From: Prostheceraeus crozeri
Taxonomy: Eukaryota > Platyhelminthes > Polycladida > Euryleptidae
Length of the DNA stretch: 64,000 nt
Assembly (NCBI GenBank): GCA_907163375.1
Contig: CAJQUW010016138.1
Coordinates: 310,001 to 374,000, forward strand
Direction: 5' to 3'
In this document: positions 21,682-33,276 of the stretch, one piece after another
Numbering within the stretch: the stretch's first letter is position 1
Layout of the letters: the number at the start of each line of letters is the position of its first letter
Notes under the pieces: model-generated
What the model was told of the DNA's origin: nothing
Databases searched by the model: none
The model's input: only the letters and a program-made list of their open reading frames with translations
Translations under genes and position numbers: made by a program

Positions 21682-23675
21682 ATGGTTACCTCATGTTGTG
21701 TTCCGCGATGCCAGAACCGTGCTTCGAAAAACTCTAACATTTCTTTTCACGCCTTTCCGTTCTCAAACCCCGAATTGTTGAAGAAGTGGCTTCATAACAT
21801 TCGACGTAAGAACTTTACTCCCTCTAAGAATTCATCACGCGTATGCAGTGTTCATTTCACCGATGATGACTATAAAAAGGGCGTAAGTGTTATTCATGAC
21901 AAGGGACAGTATGGAACTCGCCCCAGAACTCGAAGGAAGCTGAAGGATGACGCAGTGCCTACTGTTTTTGACGCGTTCCCCCTTTATCTGCAAACACCTT
22001 CCAAAAAGCGTCGATCCCCAAAGCAGCGCAATCTTTTTGAGCAGTCTTTTGATGCAACTTCTGCCGAGTCTCAGTCACCAGGGCCATCATCGGAACCCAT
22101 GGATGTGGATCAAGACTCAGATATCCGCGCAATTCCAAAACGCATGGATCAGGCTACTCAAGTTGGTCGGTAAGCAAGATAATCAGTCGATTAGCGGACC
22201 ACAATGTATACAAAGCTAAAAAAATAATATATAACAATAAATATAATATTTAAATCAAAATACACTTATGAAATTTTCGTGAATGCTGATACAATTATTC
22301 TATAATTTCAGCTTACTAACACTCTGGTCTCGGCCCTCACCCGTCCCCCTGGCCAAATTTCTATAAATCAAAATACAATTATGAAATTTTCGTGTATGCT
22401 CATACAATTATTCTATAATTGCAGCTAACTAACACTCTGGGCTCGGCCCTTACCCGTCCCCCTGGCCAAATTTCTATAAATCAAAATACACTTAAGAAAT
22501 TTTCGTACATGCTCATGCAAAGTTTTGTACACCATTAGTATGTTGTGTATTTTAAAATTTCAGATGCATGTGTGTGCAATTGCGAAAGCGGTTACGTTGC
22601 AAATCGCAAAAGTTAAGGAGGAATTCCAAAACCATCGGCTCCTTGATTACCCAATTAAATCAACGGAAGTTGTTGCGTGACGAAGATGCCTCTGATTTGA
22701 AAAGGTTTGGTGGATTGACATATTCGTTATTCAATAATGAAGTCAAAAATCATCACAGAAAACAAGGTAGAAGGTACAACAATGATGTAGCGAAATTTGC
22801 AATTGCCTTGCACTTTTATAGCCCAGCAGCATATCGATTCGTAAGAAGAGTGCTTTCATTACCTCACGAGTCGCGTATTAAAGAATGGATTTGTAACGTG
22901 GAATGTGAACCCGGATTATTGGAAACTTCTTTCGATTTTTTGGCCAAGAGATATGAGAATTCTTCACAAGAGACTGATTTTTCCCTGCTCTTGGATGAAA
23001 TGAATATTCGGAAATTGTCAGAGTATGATTTTACAAGGTAAGCTTTAGCATTATCATATTATGATGCATGTATTAGGTCCATGTTGCGATTTTTATCAAT
23101 ACCTTTCTCCTATAATAAATGTGACTGAATATAATAACTGGAGACTAAATATCTTATTTTACGTTTCAGGTTATGTGGCGAAACGATGCCAGCGCTTCCT
23201 AGATTGCTCTCAATGCAATGGTGCGTTGTTTGAGAGCGATGAAGACAGTATGAAGGATGTATCTTTCACCCGTTTGTTTTCAGCAAAGCAGATAGGAGGC
23301 CTATCCACTCCTAGTTTCGCTGTATATAGTATCGTAAAAATTGCTGAAGTAGCTTTCCGCTCTCATTTTCCGGGTGTTCACGATGTGACCCTCCTCCCCA
23401 CAGTATCGAACATTGATTTGAAAATTGAACATTTTGTCCTGCACAAAGTTGATGTAAAAACTTTATTTCCTACCCTTTTTGCAGACCACTTTTATGACCA
23501 TGACTTTCATCAAGACTCTGATCATCTAACAAAACTTATCAGGCTGATCACGTCGAATTATGTCAAAATTCGCCTCTTTCGGTACGGTAAGATATATTTT
23601 GAACGTAATATCTTTAATTCAAAAGTCCTATCACGTCAGCAGGCAATGAAGCTGATTCTCTTTAGAGGCAAATAA
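21682..23675 (+). pseudogene. THAP9/P-element-like transposase, catalytic core deleted
   Basis: Exon 1 (21682-22169) has a THAP zinc finger: CCVPRCQNR at the start, KKWLHNIRR, RVCSVHF (the C2CH set), and the AVPTVFDAFP box. A phase-2 intron (22170-22563, GTAAGC to TTTCAG) joins in frame to exon 2 (CMCVQLRKRLRC, LINQ-type coiled coil, then YNNDVAKFAIALHFYSPAAY). Exon 2 runs to a donor near 23,037. The last exon (from about 23,170, GYVAKRCQRFLDC) is in a phase that does not fit exon 2. This shows that the middle exons with the RNase H-like catalytic residues are missing. THAP-mediated DNA binding could remain. Confidence 0.85.
22252..22530 (+). repeat. 113-bp tandem repeat inside the P-element intron
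   Basis: A unit beginning AAATCAAAATACA recurs at 22252, 22365 and 22478, giving two full copies and a partial third. Each unit ends with a pyrimidine-rich part containing CGTCCCCCTGGCC and a TTCAG or TGCAG, so each copy brings its own possible splice acceptor. Confidence 0.85.
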
Positions 23676-24011
23676 ATTTTGATTTACCGAGTTTTCTTTT
23701 GAATAAAACGTTACTTCGCATGCACCTAATTTTCTATTTAAGCTACATTTATGTAAGCAATCATGATGAGTGAGAAAGTATGACATTGCAGGTCATCAGG
23801 AATTGTCAACATTCCTATGATTCGTTATCAATTATTATCGTCGTTGAAAGTTAATGTGCTTGTTATCATTACATTCTCACAGACACGTGCATGCCGACAT
23901 TTGCTTCTTGCCTACATACCGGGATTGTGCGCGCGCGCGTGGCAGGGAAAGCAGGCTTCACGCAAATCGGGGAGTAGTCCATCTATCCCTTTCTAGATCT
24001 GTGATGATGAC

Positions 24012-24770
24012 ATTATCCTCATTAATTTGAGTGATGAGGATACTGACACTTTTCAGAGAGCTGTTTATATCTTCAGCAATTGGGCTTCCTCTAAAAAGCT
24101 TTTGATTAATGCTGATAAGACCAAATACATGACCGTTACTCGGAATAATTGTAATCCTTTGACTTTTGCTGTTGTTGTAAATGGTACCATCATTGAAAAA
24201 AGGAAATGCATTAAGATTCTTGGTGTTCACTTTTCTTATGACGCCAAATGGGACATTCAGTTCAGTCACTTGTATAATAAATGTTGTCGAATGATGTCCA
24301 TGGTTGAGCGCCTCAGAAGAAATTGCAACCCTGGTTTTGTTATTTGGCAGGCCTATGTTGGTATTGTGTATAGCCACATGGTGTTTTGCTGGCCTGTAAT
24401 CTGCGATATTTCCGTGAGCAACTTTAAAAAGCTCGAACGTTTGGATTGTGTTGCTCAATAATGGGCTAACATTTCCAGCTTGCAAAGCAGACTTGATAAA
24501 AGCTGCGTCAAAATTGTCAAGAAAATTTCTTGTATGAAAGAGGAACATCCTTTGTCTGTGTTTTTTGATGTCAGGAGGAGTGAGCGTGGCATGAGGTGTT
24601 CAAGAATTTTGCGGCCTTTGAACAGGAGTCTTGTTTAAAAGTTTTCAAGTTACCACAAAAGTTTTGTTAAGTTTTCTGTACACTCCTGATATTGCTTTGA
24701 TGCCATTTTATGTCATTACCACCCTTTTTGATTGACAACAAAGACTTATTATTATTATTATATATTATTG
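24012..24770 (+). pseudogene. LINE RT, part downstream of the P-element insertion, with 3' end
   Basis: It reads ILINLSDEDTDTFQRAV, then WASSKKLLINADKTKYM and KILGVHFSYDAKWDIQF, the thumb and post-RT region of Jockey/CR1-type LINEs, to about 24,461. It continues in other frames to RGMRCSRILRPLNR (24,600). An ATT microsatellite at 24,747-24,770 marks the probable 3' end. The stretch is well conserved over 140 codons. Confidence 0.8.
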
Positions 24771-25702
24771 CACAATGCACACTCTCGCGTCACATTTAGT
24801 ACTCTCGCCTCATGGTGGTAATATTAATTAGAATTCTCGCCTCAATGCTATTTTTAGTATCGAAAATCCTTCTCATCTGATCTCAGTTAAATTATGCCAT
24901 GATTGCATTCAAATCGCTTTTTTACCAGCGGAAATCTTAAGAAAATGAAGAACTTAAGAATTCAGCAAAGAATTAAGTGAATTACGCATAGCCTTATCAA
25001 TTAATATGTGCGTTTAGTGTGATGACCAATATGAGATTAATGAATGACAATTTCATCTAACCTATGTAATGTAACCCTTCATGAACGGGCTCCGAAGAAC
25101 AATGAGTTCCCGATTGTGTTCGAACGCTTCAATTTATTGTATCTTTAGATAAAACACTACAGGACACCGACTATATGTTCTTACTTGGATTACTTTATAG
25201 TACTCATACGTTATAAAACTTTGATAACAAACTTTTTAATCATTGCTAATTTAGAAATTCCTTTATGCAATAAGTTCACAATTTTGCTGAATCATGATAA
25301 TGACATTCTTTATTCATCGGTATTTATGCTGGTTAACCGGTCATACGTATTGAAAAGTCATTTGCTCGTATTGCACCAATAAATTGGTGCAATATCGCTC
25401 AAGACGTGTATTTAAGAAATATTTTGATAATTTTGTTATAGAGCATCACGTTAAAATTTCTATTCTTCTTTCGATTTCTCCTTCAGCAATCGAGTTACGA
25501 CGCAGCAAATTTCATAAAAATTATCAGTCTGACATATATATATATAGCCAACCGCATAAGTCAGCTTTACAATGAAAAAGTCATTCATAAAACAATTGAA
25601 TCTACTGTATTTTCACTCCTTACATTCTTTTTCAGTTTATACGGTATGCTCTAAAGTCAATCACTTTGGCTCTTCTACGTTTCTTTTTCTTAGTCCTGTG
25701 TT
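24771..25702. other. A+T-rich region without recognised features
   Basis: The only ORFs are short and low in complexity. No splice-linked exons, RNA gene or repeat structure stood out. Confidence 0.5.
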
Positions 25703-25704
25703 AG

Positions 25705-26426
25705 TCCGGCAGCCAGAACGAGTTTCTGCAGGGAACGAGGCCGAAAGTAAGACTTTCACAGAATGATGTACACCCTATGCCTACTGCGAATCGGCACGTC
25801 TGCCGAGTTCTAGTGAGTTCCTCTTCTTGCCAGAAACGATCAAAGAAAATCACATGCAAATCCAATGGGACGAAAATTGCAGTTTTTGGCTAAAATGAAA
25901 TTTTCTATGTTTTCTCTGATTAAACGAAAAGTATTAAGTCTCGAGTCATAATTTTTGACATGGAATGTCTTCAGGTCATTTCCGATGATGTGCTTGTGTC
26001 ATTATCATGCATCTGATCAGCAATGTATGTGAGAATGTGGTTGAATGTAAATATAGTCGCTCAAAATGTTTGTGTTTGCCAACACTAAGAGACTCGCCAA
26101 GTCTAAATGTGTTTAGTTTTATAGACAGGGGTGCATGAACATGAAAGGAAATGACCTGAAGACATTCCATGTCAAAAATTATGACTCTAGACTTAATACT
26201 TTTTGTTTAATCAGAGAAAACATAGAAAATTTCATTTTAGCCAAAAGCTGCAATTTTCGTCCCATTGGATTTGCATGGGATTTTCTTTGATCGTGTCTGA
26301 CAAGAAGAGGAACTCACTAGAACTCGGCAGACGTGCCGATTCGCAGTAGGCATAGGGTGTACATCATTCTGTGAAAGTCTCACTTTCGGCCTCGTTCCCT
26401 GCAGAAACTCGTTCTGGCTGCCGGAC
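25705..26426. mobile_element. Fold-back element with about 280-bp inverted arms
   Basis: The left arm (25705-25983) and right arm (26147-26426) are nearly perfect inverted copies starting GTCCGGCAGCCAGAACG, around a 163-bp unique centre. Both ends are flanked by TA, the target site of Tc1/mariner-type transposases. No ORF is present, so it is a non-autonomous element or long palindrome that could fold into a hairpin. Confidence 0.88.
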
Positions 26427-26428
26427 TA

Positions 26429-27079
26429 TGTCTTCCTCGTCTTCTTTCCTTTATTCGTCCTCTTTATCTTTTTCAATTTCGTCTTCACCTTCGTCCTCTA
26501 GATTTTAACAGAAAATGATTCAACATATAAGCTCCTCAACGTTCTTGTATGATGTCCCGAATGTGTTCAGTAATTTGCTGCTGCAGCTCTTCTGGGTTGC
26601 ATGGCTTTTCTGTATGCGCTTTCCTTTGCTAATGCTCATAAAAGTCTAACAAACTCAGATTCGATGACGTCATAGACCGACTTCCGATTGAAATGACTCG
26701 CTGAGGGAACACTTTTTTCAGACGCTTCTGAGTAACGTTCGTAGCAGGCTATGTTGCTCTTTTTTCTTGGAACCCTACTGCACTCTTGACTGATCGAGAG
26801 GAAAATCAGTTCCTCCACACTCAGTATTTTCCACGCTGAATGTTTGACCGAAGAATATGGATCAGATTATCCTTCGATGAGACATAGCACATCACTCCTG
26901 TTTTAATGGAGTGGAAGGAGGTTTCGTTGTATGGATTGTTACCAGACCAACGACGTCAAATTTGACGTTTGAAAAATTTACCTGAAAATAAATGGTGCCA
27001 ACAACCAAGCTTTATTAGAGAAGAATGGGTTGTTTAAAGCAACATAATTATCAAAAAGATTGTCAAGTTGCGCACGACG
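26429..27079. other. Region without a recognised gene
   Basis: A pyrimidine-rich CTTCNTCTTC-type low-complexity tract lies at 26,430-26,505. Further right I recognise no coding domain or structured repeat. Confidence 0.45.
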
Positions 27080-27480
27080 ATTCCACTTTTAGTCGCTGAA
27101 GACAAATGAGAATGGAGCTAGGAATGATAAGGATCGTGTGTGTCATCTGCTGGAACAAGAGGACACAAGTCAGAAAATGCAGAAGGTCTGCGTAAAAGAC
27201 TGACTATAGCGAGAAATAAAGCCTGCATGGAAGCGATGACTAAACAAATAAAGAGGAAAAAGCAATAATGGATGACCGATGAAATCATACATTTGATGGA
27301 TCAGCGAGGGGATACAAAGACTTCAGCTACCAACTTTTATAGACAGATTTCACAGAGAAATTAGACGGAGTTGCAAAGGTGCCAAAGAAGAATTTTGGAG
27401 CGAAGAATGTCAACAAATCCAAGTGCTGGAAGACCAGAAGATGTACAGGTCGACGTGCGAGCTTATTCGGCGTTCGACTT
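27080..27480 (+). pseudogene. LINE fragment, endonuclease-RT linker (RTE/CFDP2-like)
   Basis: Across frames the + strand gives KWMTDEIIHLMDQRG (27,270), then FYRQISQRN and ILERRMSTNPSAGRPEDVQ (27,400), resembling the helical linker after the endonuclease of RTE-type LINEs, which is also seen in CFDP2-like proteins. Stops interrupt it. No RT core follows. Confidence 0.45.
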
Positions 27481-28079
27481 CTTGTGGCATGAAATCATCA
27501 GAATCTGGATATTTAGTAGACAGAAATGGAGACATTATTATGGATATCAGGGTTGGAATCGGCCGCCGGCCGGTTAATTTAGTGTGACCCATGTCAACCG
27601 TTGACATTTAGTAGAGAATAAATTGCTTAGTCAATCATTAGAGCATTAAGAGCATATAAAAATGTAACACCATTTGACAGTATCTACACGCATGTCTTGT
27701 AACCCAAGCATTATGAACTGTTCTTCAATCAGTTAAAAAATGATTGCTGGCGACATTTCGTGTAGTTCAACCCTACTTCATCTATGATGCAGTTTCCAGA
27801 ATCCTATGTAGCCCCTGTATGAATTTTTGGAAACATTGCGCATTCCTCAACCTATAATGTTGTAAAATTATTTCAGATCACTAATAATTTCACTACAGAT
27901 GGGATAATTAATATAACACGTGAAGCTTAGAGGTGCAATGAGTAATGTATTTCAATGCAACCTGGGCCTCTGCCAAAACATTTGACATTGAATCGTGGAT
28001 GACAAGATAGGTCTACGGCACGCGAAAAATGTTGATTGACGTTGTACAGTGACACTCACTGAAATGAAAAATTGATGAC

Positions 28080-28275
28080 AAGTATGGCGAGCTCATTGTT
28101 CCAGATTCTACAGGTCAGATCGCGGTCATCAATGTGAACTCAGAAGATCTAAAATTAAACTGTAGTGGAGAGAGTTCGCAATTGACGTCGCAAGTCACTG
28201 GAATTCCCTCACAAGTGATGAAGCAAATCTCACTTCAGTGAATCATTTTAAATCAAGTTTGCACGTCACAGACAA
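28080..28275 (+). pseudogene. Possible LINE C-terminal remnant
   Basis: The frames give RRSKIKL, RRKSLEFPHK and ESFxIKFAR-like pieces in the order of the common LINE tail with a WNSLP block and an NxFKxxL helix. It is badly decayed and the assignment rests on this order only. Confidence 0.3.
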
Positions 28276-28609
28276 AATATTTCGCAATATCAGTACTGAC
28301 TCAGTGATCAAACTGTTCATCACAGAACTTTTGTCATTAGAAAAAGTTTTATTTTATTAGTACCTAGAAAGCTTTTTTTGTGGAGGCGAGATACATATAG
28401 GCATATCTTATTATTGTATCAATGTTATCATTATATCAATACCCATTTGGATCATTATTATGATTATCATTTTTCAACTTGCTTGTGTCTGAGTGACTTT
28501 GAAAATTTAGTTAGCATCATCATAAATTACAAAGTAGGCCTGCTACTCATTAGATTAGTAAATATGTCTTTAAGCGTATTACTGCTCATCGCACAAAAAA
28601 TGTCGTCAA

Positions 28610-28690
28610 AGTGCGAATAATTGCACCGTATAATGTTGTATTGTGATACCCCATTACAATACAATATTATACGATGTAATCATTCGCATG
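28610..28690. repeat. Short palindrome, possible MITE remnant
   Basis: Two arms of 35 bp (28610-28644 and 28656-28690) are inverted copies with about five differences around the loop GATACCCCATT. The arm contains GTATAATGTTGTATTGT. Confidence 0.75.
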
Positions 28691-28699
28691 AAATGCATA

Positions 28700-30379
28700 A
28701 ATGATAGGCCTACTGGTGCTCCGTGCAAGAGTCACCTGTTGCTAATAGATAATTCTCGCTTATACGCAGTACCAGCAGGCCTACCATTCAAGCATTTCAT
28801 ATATGCTATGTGTAAATTCAATGATTTCTAATGGCATAAGTTGACCATATATAGGCTAATATCTGACGATCAAAGCCTGAACCAATTGGTAAGGAGGCAC
28901 CAGCCATCGTCCCATCCCGACCGACCGACTGGTTTTGAATGTGCAGACCGCCGACCGGACGGTTTTGATGACGCCCGCCACCGGTCCAGTTCCGGCCCAG
29001 TTCCAACCCTGATACTTAGCGTGGCGCCGTATGAGCGTTATAGCGGATTAAGAAAATATATGTGAAATATCGAATTAGCGTCAGAAGAATGTGTGGGCAC
29101 CCACTTCTGGTCAGCACGAATAGTTGTCAACATTGGTCTGTCGAGATTTTAAATTTGGACTTGCGTAATTGTTCCTTGCAATGCCCACCCATTTTTGAAC
29201 AATGTTTTTTCACTCAAAACATGTTGCAGTCAAGACATGTTGCCATCATCGCGGATTATAATCTCTCAATGCTTCTCCCATGAGACAAGAATCAAAACCA
29301 CCGGACGCTGCTGCATGGATTTCAACTGTTACATAGACAAACATCATTACAGAACTATGCAAAGAACATCACTTATTATCCACATTACTCAATTTCTTTC
29401 ACAAATTATTCTGAAGTTGTTACAACACGTGGCCGCACAAAGTAGATTTGATACAATATGTTCCATAAATTTCCTGTCTAATTATCAGGAATTAATGAAA
29501 TCGAACTTGCAGAAATTGAATCAAAACCGCCGCTTCTTCAAAATTTAAAGATGATCTCGTTTATCAACTTCATAATGTGTGTTCGAACCGTCTCTGTTTT
29601 GCTGTTAATATGTGATTGTTTTAATTGCATCAAGTATGAAATTCTTATGAGTGACAACAACATCAAAGGGACTTCATGTATCAATATGAAGGCATTCGCG
29701 AGGTTGCAGGAACGTTCATTTGTAGCCGTGAAAAAACAGTGTCCTAATAAAGCTATTTATTCTTCATTCTTTACTACTGAAGAATTTTGTGATATCAATT
29801 AATGAGGAGCTTGAACAGGAATATTCAAAAACAGCGTAGTTATGCATCATTAAACATCAGTTTATTTAATAGAAATCCACATTTGTCCTGACTCAGCTAA
29901 CAATTCAAGCAATTCATGTATGTATTCACTACATTGTTCTCATTAGAGTAAGTGTAGGGATGCTGATTGATGATAACTTGTAAAATGAATAGCAAATGAG
30001 ATCCCATTTCATTGCTGTGATGAGCCATAATTTGGCCAGATTTATTGTCTTGGAAACTGCAGTCCCTAAAAATGACGAAGTTAGATAAGCTACATGATCA
30101 GTGTCGGCGCTCAATGTAATCGGCAAGCTAATTTTTCACATTATCCTCCTAGTTTACTTAAATTCCTACAATTCATATTTACTTGACAATATAAAACTTG
30201 TGACACAATGCAGCGAAACTGAAAATATAAAAATCGAAACTGAAAAATGTTCATGTTCATTTCCACCAAACATAATAAATTAATTATCGATGCACAAAAT
30301 TTTGTTCCTATGAGGCATGCTGGCTGAATGGCCACTTTTTGTAACTGAATAAAGGAGTTTTTTGGAATAAAGGATAAAA
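28700..30379. other. Long stretch without a supported gene
   Basis: ORFs up to 117 codons occur, but none shows a domain, good composition or linked splice signals. The ORF at 29551-29802 has a hydrophobic start (TVSVLLLICDCFNC) that could be a signal peptide by chance. I see no repeats worth listing. Confidence 0.4.
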
Positions 30380-30935
30380 ATTTTAATTCAATTTCAATCT
30401 TCTGTTGGTGGAGTTGCGAAGATGCCTGCGTTGCTCCCATCAAGCTTGCCAGCGAGACTCATTGGCGAAGGCAGGCTGGGATCATCAGAACATTTAGTGA
30501 TCCGGCGGCCCAAGTCATTCAGAAAACCGATCAGACTGTGCCAACAACTCCAGAAGTTTAGGATGAAATAGGGATGAAGGTGATCACATGTTGGAGAGAG
30601 AGGCATCTATATCTGGTTAACTTTCGCTTTTCGGCGTTACTTGCCGCGGCGGGTTGATAGAATTTTGTGTGTCGGAGCAAGTGGCATCCAAAGCTAGAAA
30701 TTTTGCAGCCTAGATGGAAAGATAGTGAGGCCATCCGGTCTCTAGCTTCTAGAAAGAACACACGGCATTGTATAAAAGCACTGATCAAATTGCATTTCTC
30801 GACGTAATATTTAGGTAAGCGTGACGTGACAAACGTCTGAACTGAAGCGACAAGAAAGTCTATATGTCGTAGCCTGTCAAGTGACTTCTTACAAAATCTG
30901 CAGGAGTGAGGCTCACAAATAGAGCATCCCAAACG
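30380..30935 (-). pseudogene. LINE 3'-terminal domain fragment
   Basis: In shifting frames the minus strand gives DGLTIF, then a DATCSDT block (about 30,690), FIPIS, WSCWHSLIGFLNDLGRRI (about 30,520), and SLAGKLDGSNAGIF. The order matches the conserved C-terminal part of some invertebrate RTs, with RPDGLTxxPW, WDxTCxDT, ELGRRI and QRGNAA blocks. Stops and indels show a dead copy. Confidence 0.6.
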
Positions 30936-31541
30936 TAGTACAACTGCGGTTCTTTATCGAATAAATTTCTCAAGCTTGAAATGGGTAGAGCTTGTAGCCA
31001 TTGCGTAGCATTGTGTTGCTGAAAGCTGTCGAAAAAGCAAATTTTAAAACGTTTCTGTGCAAATTCGCTTCATCCCATTCGCGTTTAAGATGGAGTCCTT
31101 GGAATTGAGTGGAATAATTGAGAAAGTTGAATGAAAAATATGTCTCATAACCGACGCACAACTGCATTATCAGATACTTGGAAGATAACATTGATGAAAT
31201 GAAGGAAGAAACTTCAGAAGGACGTGCACTCCTGATCATCGTAATCGTATCGGAAGAGATTCTTGAGGCCAAGCAGTTTGTTTTTCGCTCAATTGTTTTT
31301 AACCATGCGGGCGCAATGATTGATTGTCATCACTAGGCCAATAGAGATATCTTGTCTGACTGCAATGCGCTTATGCTCCTGTCTCTTGCTTGATAAAACC
31401 AAAATCTAACTGCGAGAATTATTTTTCAGTGTAATTTCAGACAGCTCAGAGTCTGGTGTGATGAAGACAAGTCGAATTACATTCCACTCTCTGCAGTAGT
31501 TTAGTCTTCTACTCGTACCTAACAATTTCTTTTGAAATAAT
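30936..31541. other. Flank without a recognised gene
   Basis: Host or degraded transposon sequence before the Tc1/mariner element. An ORF on the - strand (31272-30970) shows no known domain. Confidence 0.4.
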
Positions 31542-31770
31542 TACACTTAACAGAAGCTAAACCCCCCCTCTGCAATTCTCTTCTGCTAGAGAAGAAAATC
31601 TCGTCCGCGAAGCTTCATGAACAGAGATCAACCATCTCGCGATCGGTGACTGTCAGAGACGCACACGGCGCATGTCAGTTGAACTAATTAGACTAGACCT
31701 TTGTTGGTCTTATTCGCATGTTAATATTGAACATCAAAGGTCAATTGATGTCTAATGAACAGATCTATAA

Positions 31771-32468
31771 ATGAAATCAATCAACGTGATCAAACTGGTC
31801 TTGGTCTTGACTCTTGAGTTGATCATGGTGCGTCACATGACTACAGAAGAAAGGTTACGGGCAGTTGGGATGGCTGAAGCAGGGAGCTCTTGTAAAGCCG
31901 TTGTCCGTTACTTTGGTCGAGCTCCGAAAACAATTCGTGAGCTTCTTGCAAAGTGGAGGAGAACTGAGGCTGTTCTTCATGGCAACTGTGGGAGAGCTCG
32001 ACGGCAGACTATGCAAAGGACCGACCGACGCCTAGCATGGGACAATCAAACTCTTCCGGCCAATCTACTCCAAAGGTTAATGTGGGGTGAGGAGGGCCAC
32101 CTCGCCCAGATTCTCAGCTCGGACACGATCAGAGCGCGTCTCCGAGGGTCCGGTTTGCGATCTAAAAGGATGAGGAAGCGGTTGCAACTTAGCCCTGCCC
32201 ACGTAGCAGCTAGGGAGCGATGGGCCATATAACGAGCCCACTGACGTATCCAGCAGTGGAGAAGGGTCGTCTTCACCGACGAGACTCGCTTCCGCCTCTT
32301 CAAAAGCGACGGCAGAGTACGTGTTTGGAGAGGCCCCGGTCAAGCATTCCAGTCGGATTGTGTCCAGAAGGCATCTCCGTCCATGTCTTGGCTGGAATCG
32401 AGTTGAACGGGAGGACGGAACTCGTTGTGCTGGACAAGAGCGTGTCGGGCGAGACCTATGCGGAGATT
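31771..32468 (+). pseudogene. Tc1/mariner transposase, part left of the Polinton
   Basis: It has a helix-turn-helix start (TTEERLRAVGMAEAGSSCKA, VVRYFGRAPKTIRELL), a GRARRQ-type linker and, after two stops near 32,230-32,250, the first catalytic acid in VVFTDETRFRLF. It continues through SGETYAEI where the Polinton begins. A frameshift lies between the last two blocks. The rest of the gene is at 53,440-53,620. Confidence 0.88.
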
Positions 32469-33276
32469 AGTAGTATATAGTGTGACATCCGGCGCGACGC
32501 TTCGCTTCGCTTTGCTTCGCTTCGCTTGCGCCGGATGTCACACTTTTGCGGGGTTTTTTCAAAATTTTCAAAAAAATCAAAATTTCAAAAATTTAGGTAG
32601 ACTTCAAATTTCACGTGGCCGAAGGCCGAAGGGCGAAAATTTAGGTAGTGACAAATTTTCAAAAAAAAATCGAAATTTCAAAAATTTAGGCGGTCTCAAA
32701 ATATCCCGTAATCGAAAATTTAGGCGGTCTCAAAATATCACGTGGACGAAAATTTAGGCGCTCTTAAAATATCACGTAATCTAAAAAATATCACGTGGTC
32801 GAAAAATATCACGTAGCCGAAGGTCGAAAATGTAGGCAGATGAAAATTTAGGTAGCCCAAAAAATATCACGTTGTCCTAATATAGCAGAAGATTGTATTC
32901 AAAATATTTATTCAAAATATTTATTCAAAATATTTATTCAAAATATTCATTTAAAAATGGAAGAAACAAAAGTGGATGAAACCTCAAGAATATATCCTTC
33001 GTTATCATATGAACGTAGTTCTACTTTAATGGACATTGAAAAGATTAACATTGAAAAATTGAATAAAGAAAAACACAAAGATAGAGTACGTTATATGAAA
33101 GATAAAGAATCTCAATTATTATTAAGATTAGAGCATTATAAAAAATTAAGAAAGAGATGGACTAAAGTTAAGAATGTAACACAAGGAATTGGCATATTCT
33201 TAACAATAAGTTTAGGTGCTTTAACAATTGTTATATCTTCAGGTGTTTTAGTAATTCCAGTAGTTGCTACAGCTTT
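32469..33276 (+). repeat. Left terminal inverted repeat of the Polinton
   Basis: About 808 bp, matching 52656-53433 inverted. From the tip: a 16-bp-stem hairpin with a GCTTC-repeat loop, an array of CACGTGG/CACGTAR motifs spaced by AAAATTTAGGCGGTC-like text, four copies of TTCAAAATATTTA (two in the right repeat), and then the first 107 codons of the gene at 32,957. So the repeat reaches into a coding region. Confidence 0.95.
32480..32543. repeat. Terminal hairpin of the left Polinton end
   Basis: Arms GTGTGACATCCGGCGC (32480-32495) and GCGCCGGATGTCACAC (32528-32543) are perfectly complementary; the 32-nt loop is made of GCTTC units. The right end has the same structure at 53360-53421. It starts 11 bases inside the element tip. 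Confidence 0.92.

Larger units (their letters stand above)
21226..24003. mobile_element. P-element family transposon, internally deleted
   Basis: The ends are inverted repeats of at least 28 bp starting CACAGATCTAGAAAGGGATA; the right copy ends at 24003. They are flanked by a perfect 8-bp target duplication ATGATGAC (21218-21225 and 24004-24011), the length expected for P elements. Inner parts of the ends share GTGAAGCCTG and CCCGGTATGTAGGCAAGAA. It encodes a THAP-domain transposase gene lacking its central catalytic part, so it would be non-autonomous. It sits inside a LINE RT. Confidence 0.93.

Noticed and set aside
23958..24548. 196-codon ORF on the - strand
   Set aside because: It lies opposite a recognisable LINE RT frame on + and crosses the P-element end, so it is a shadow.
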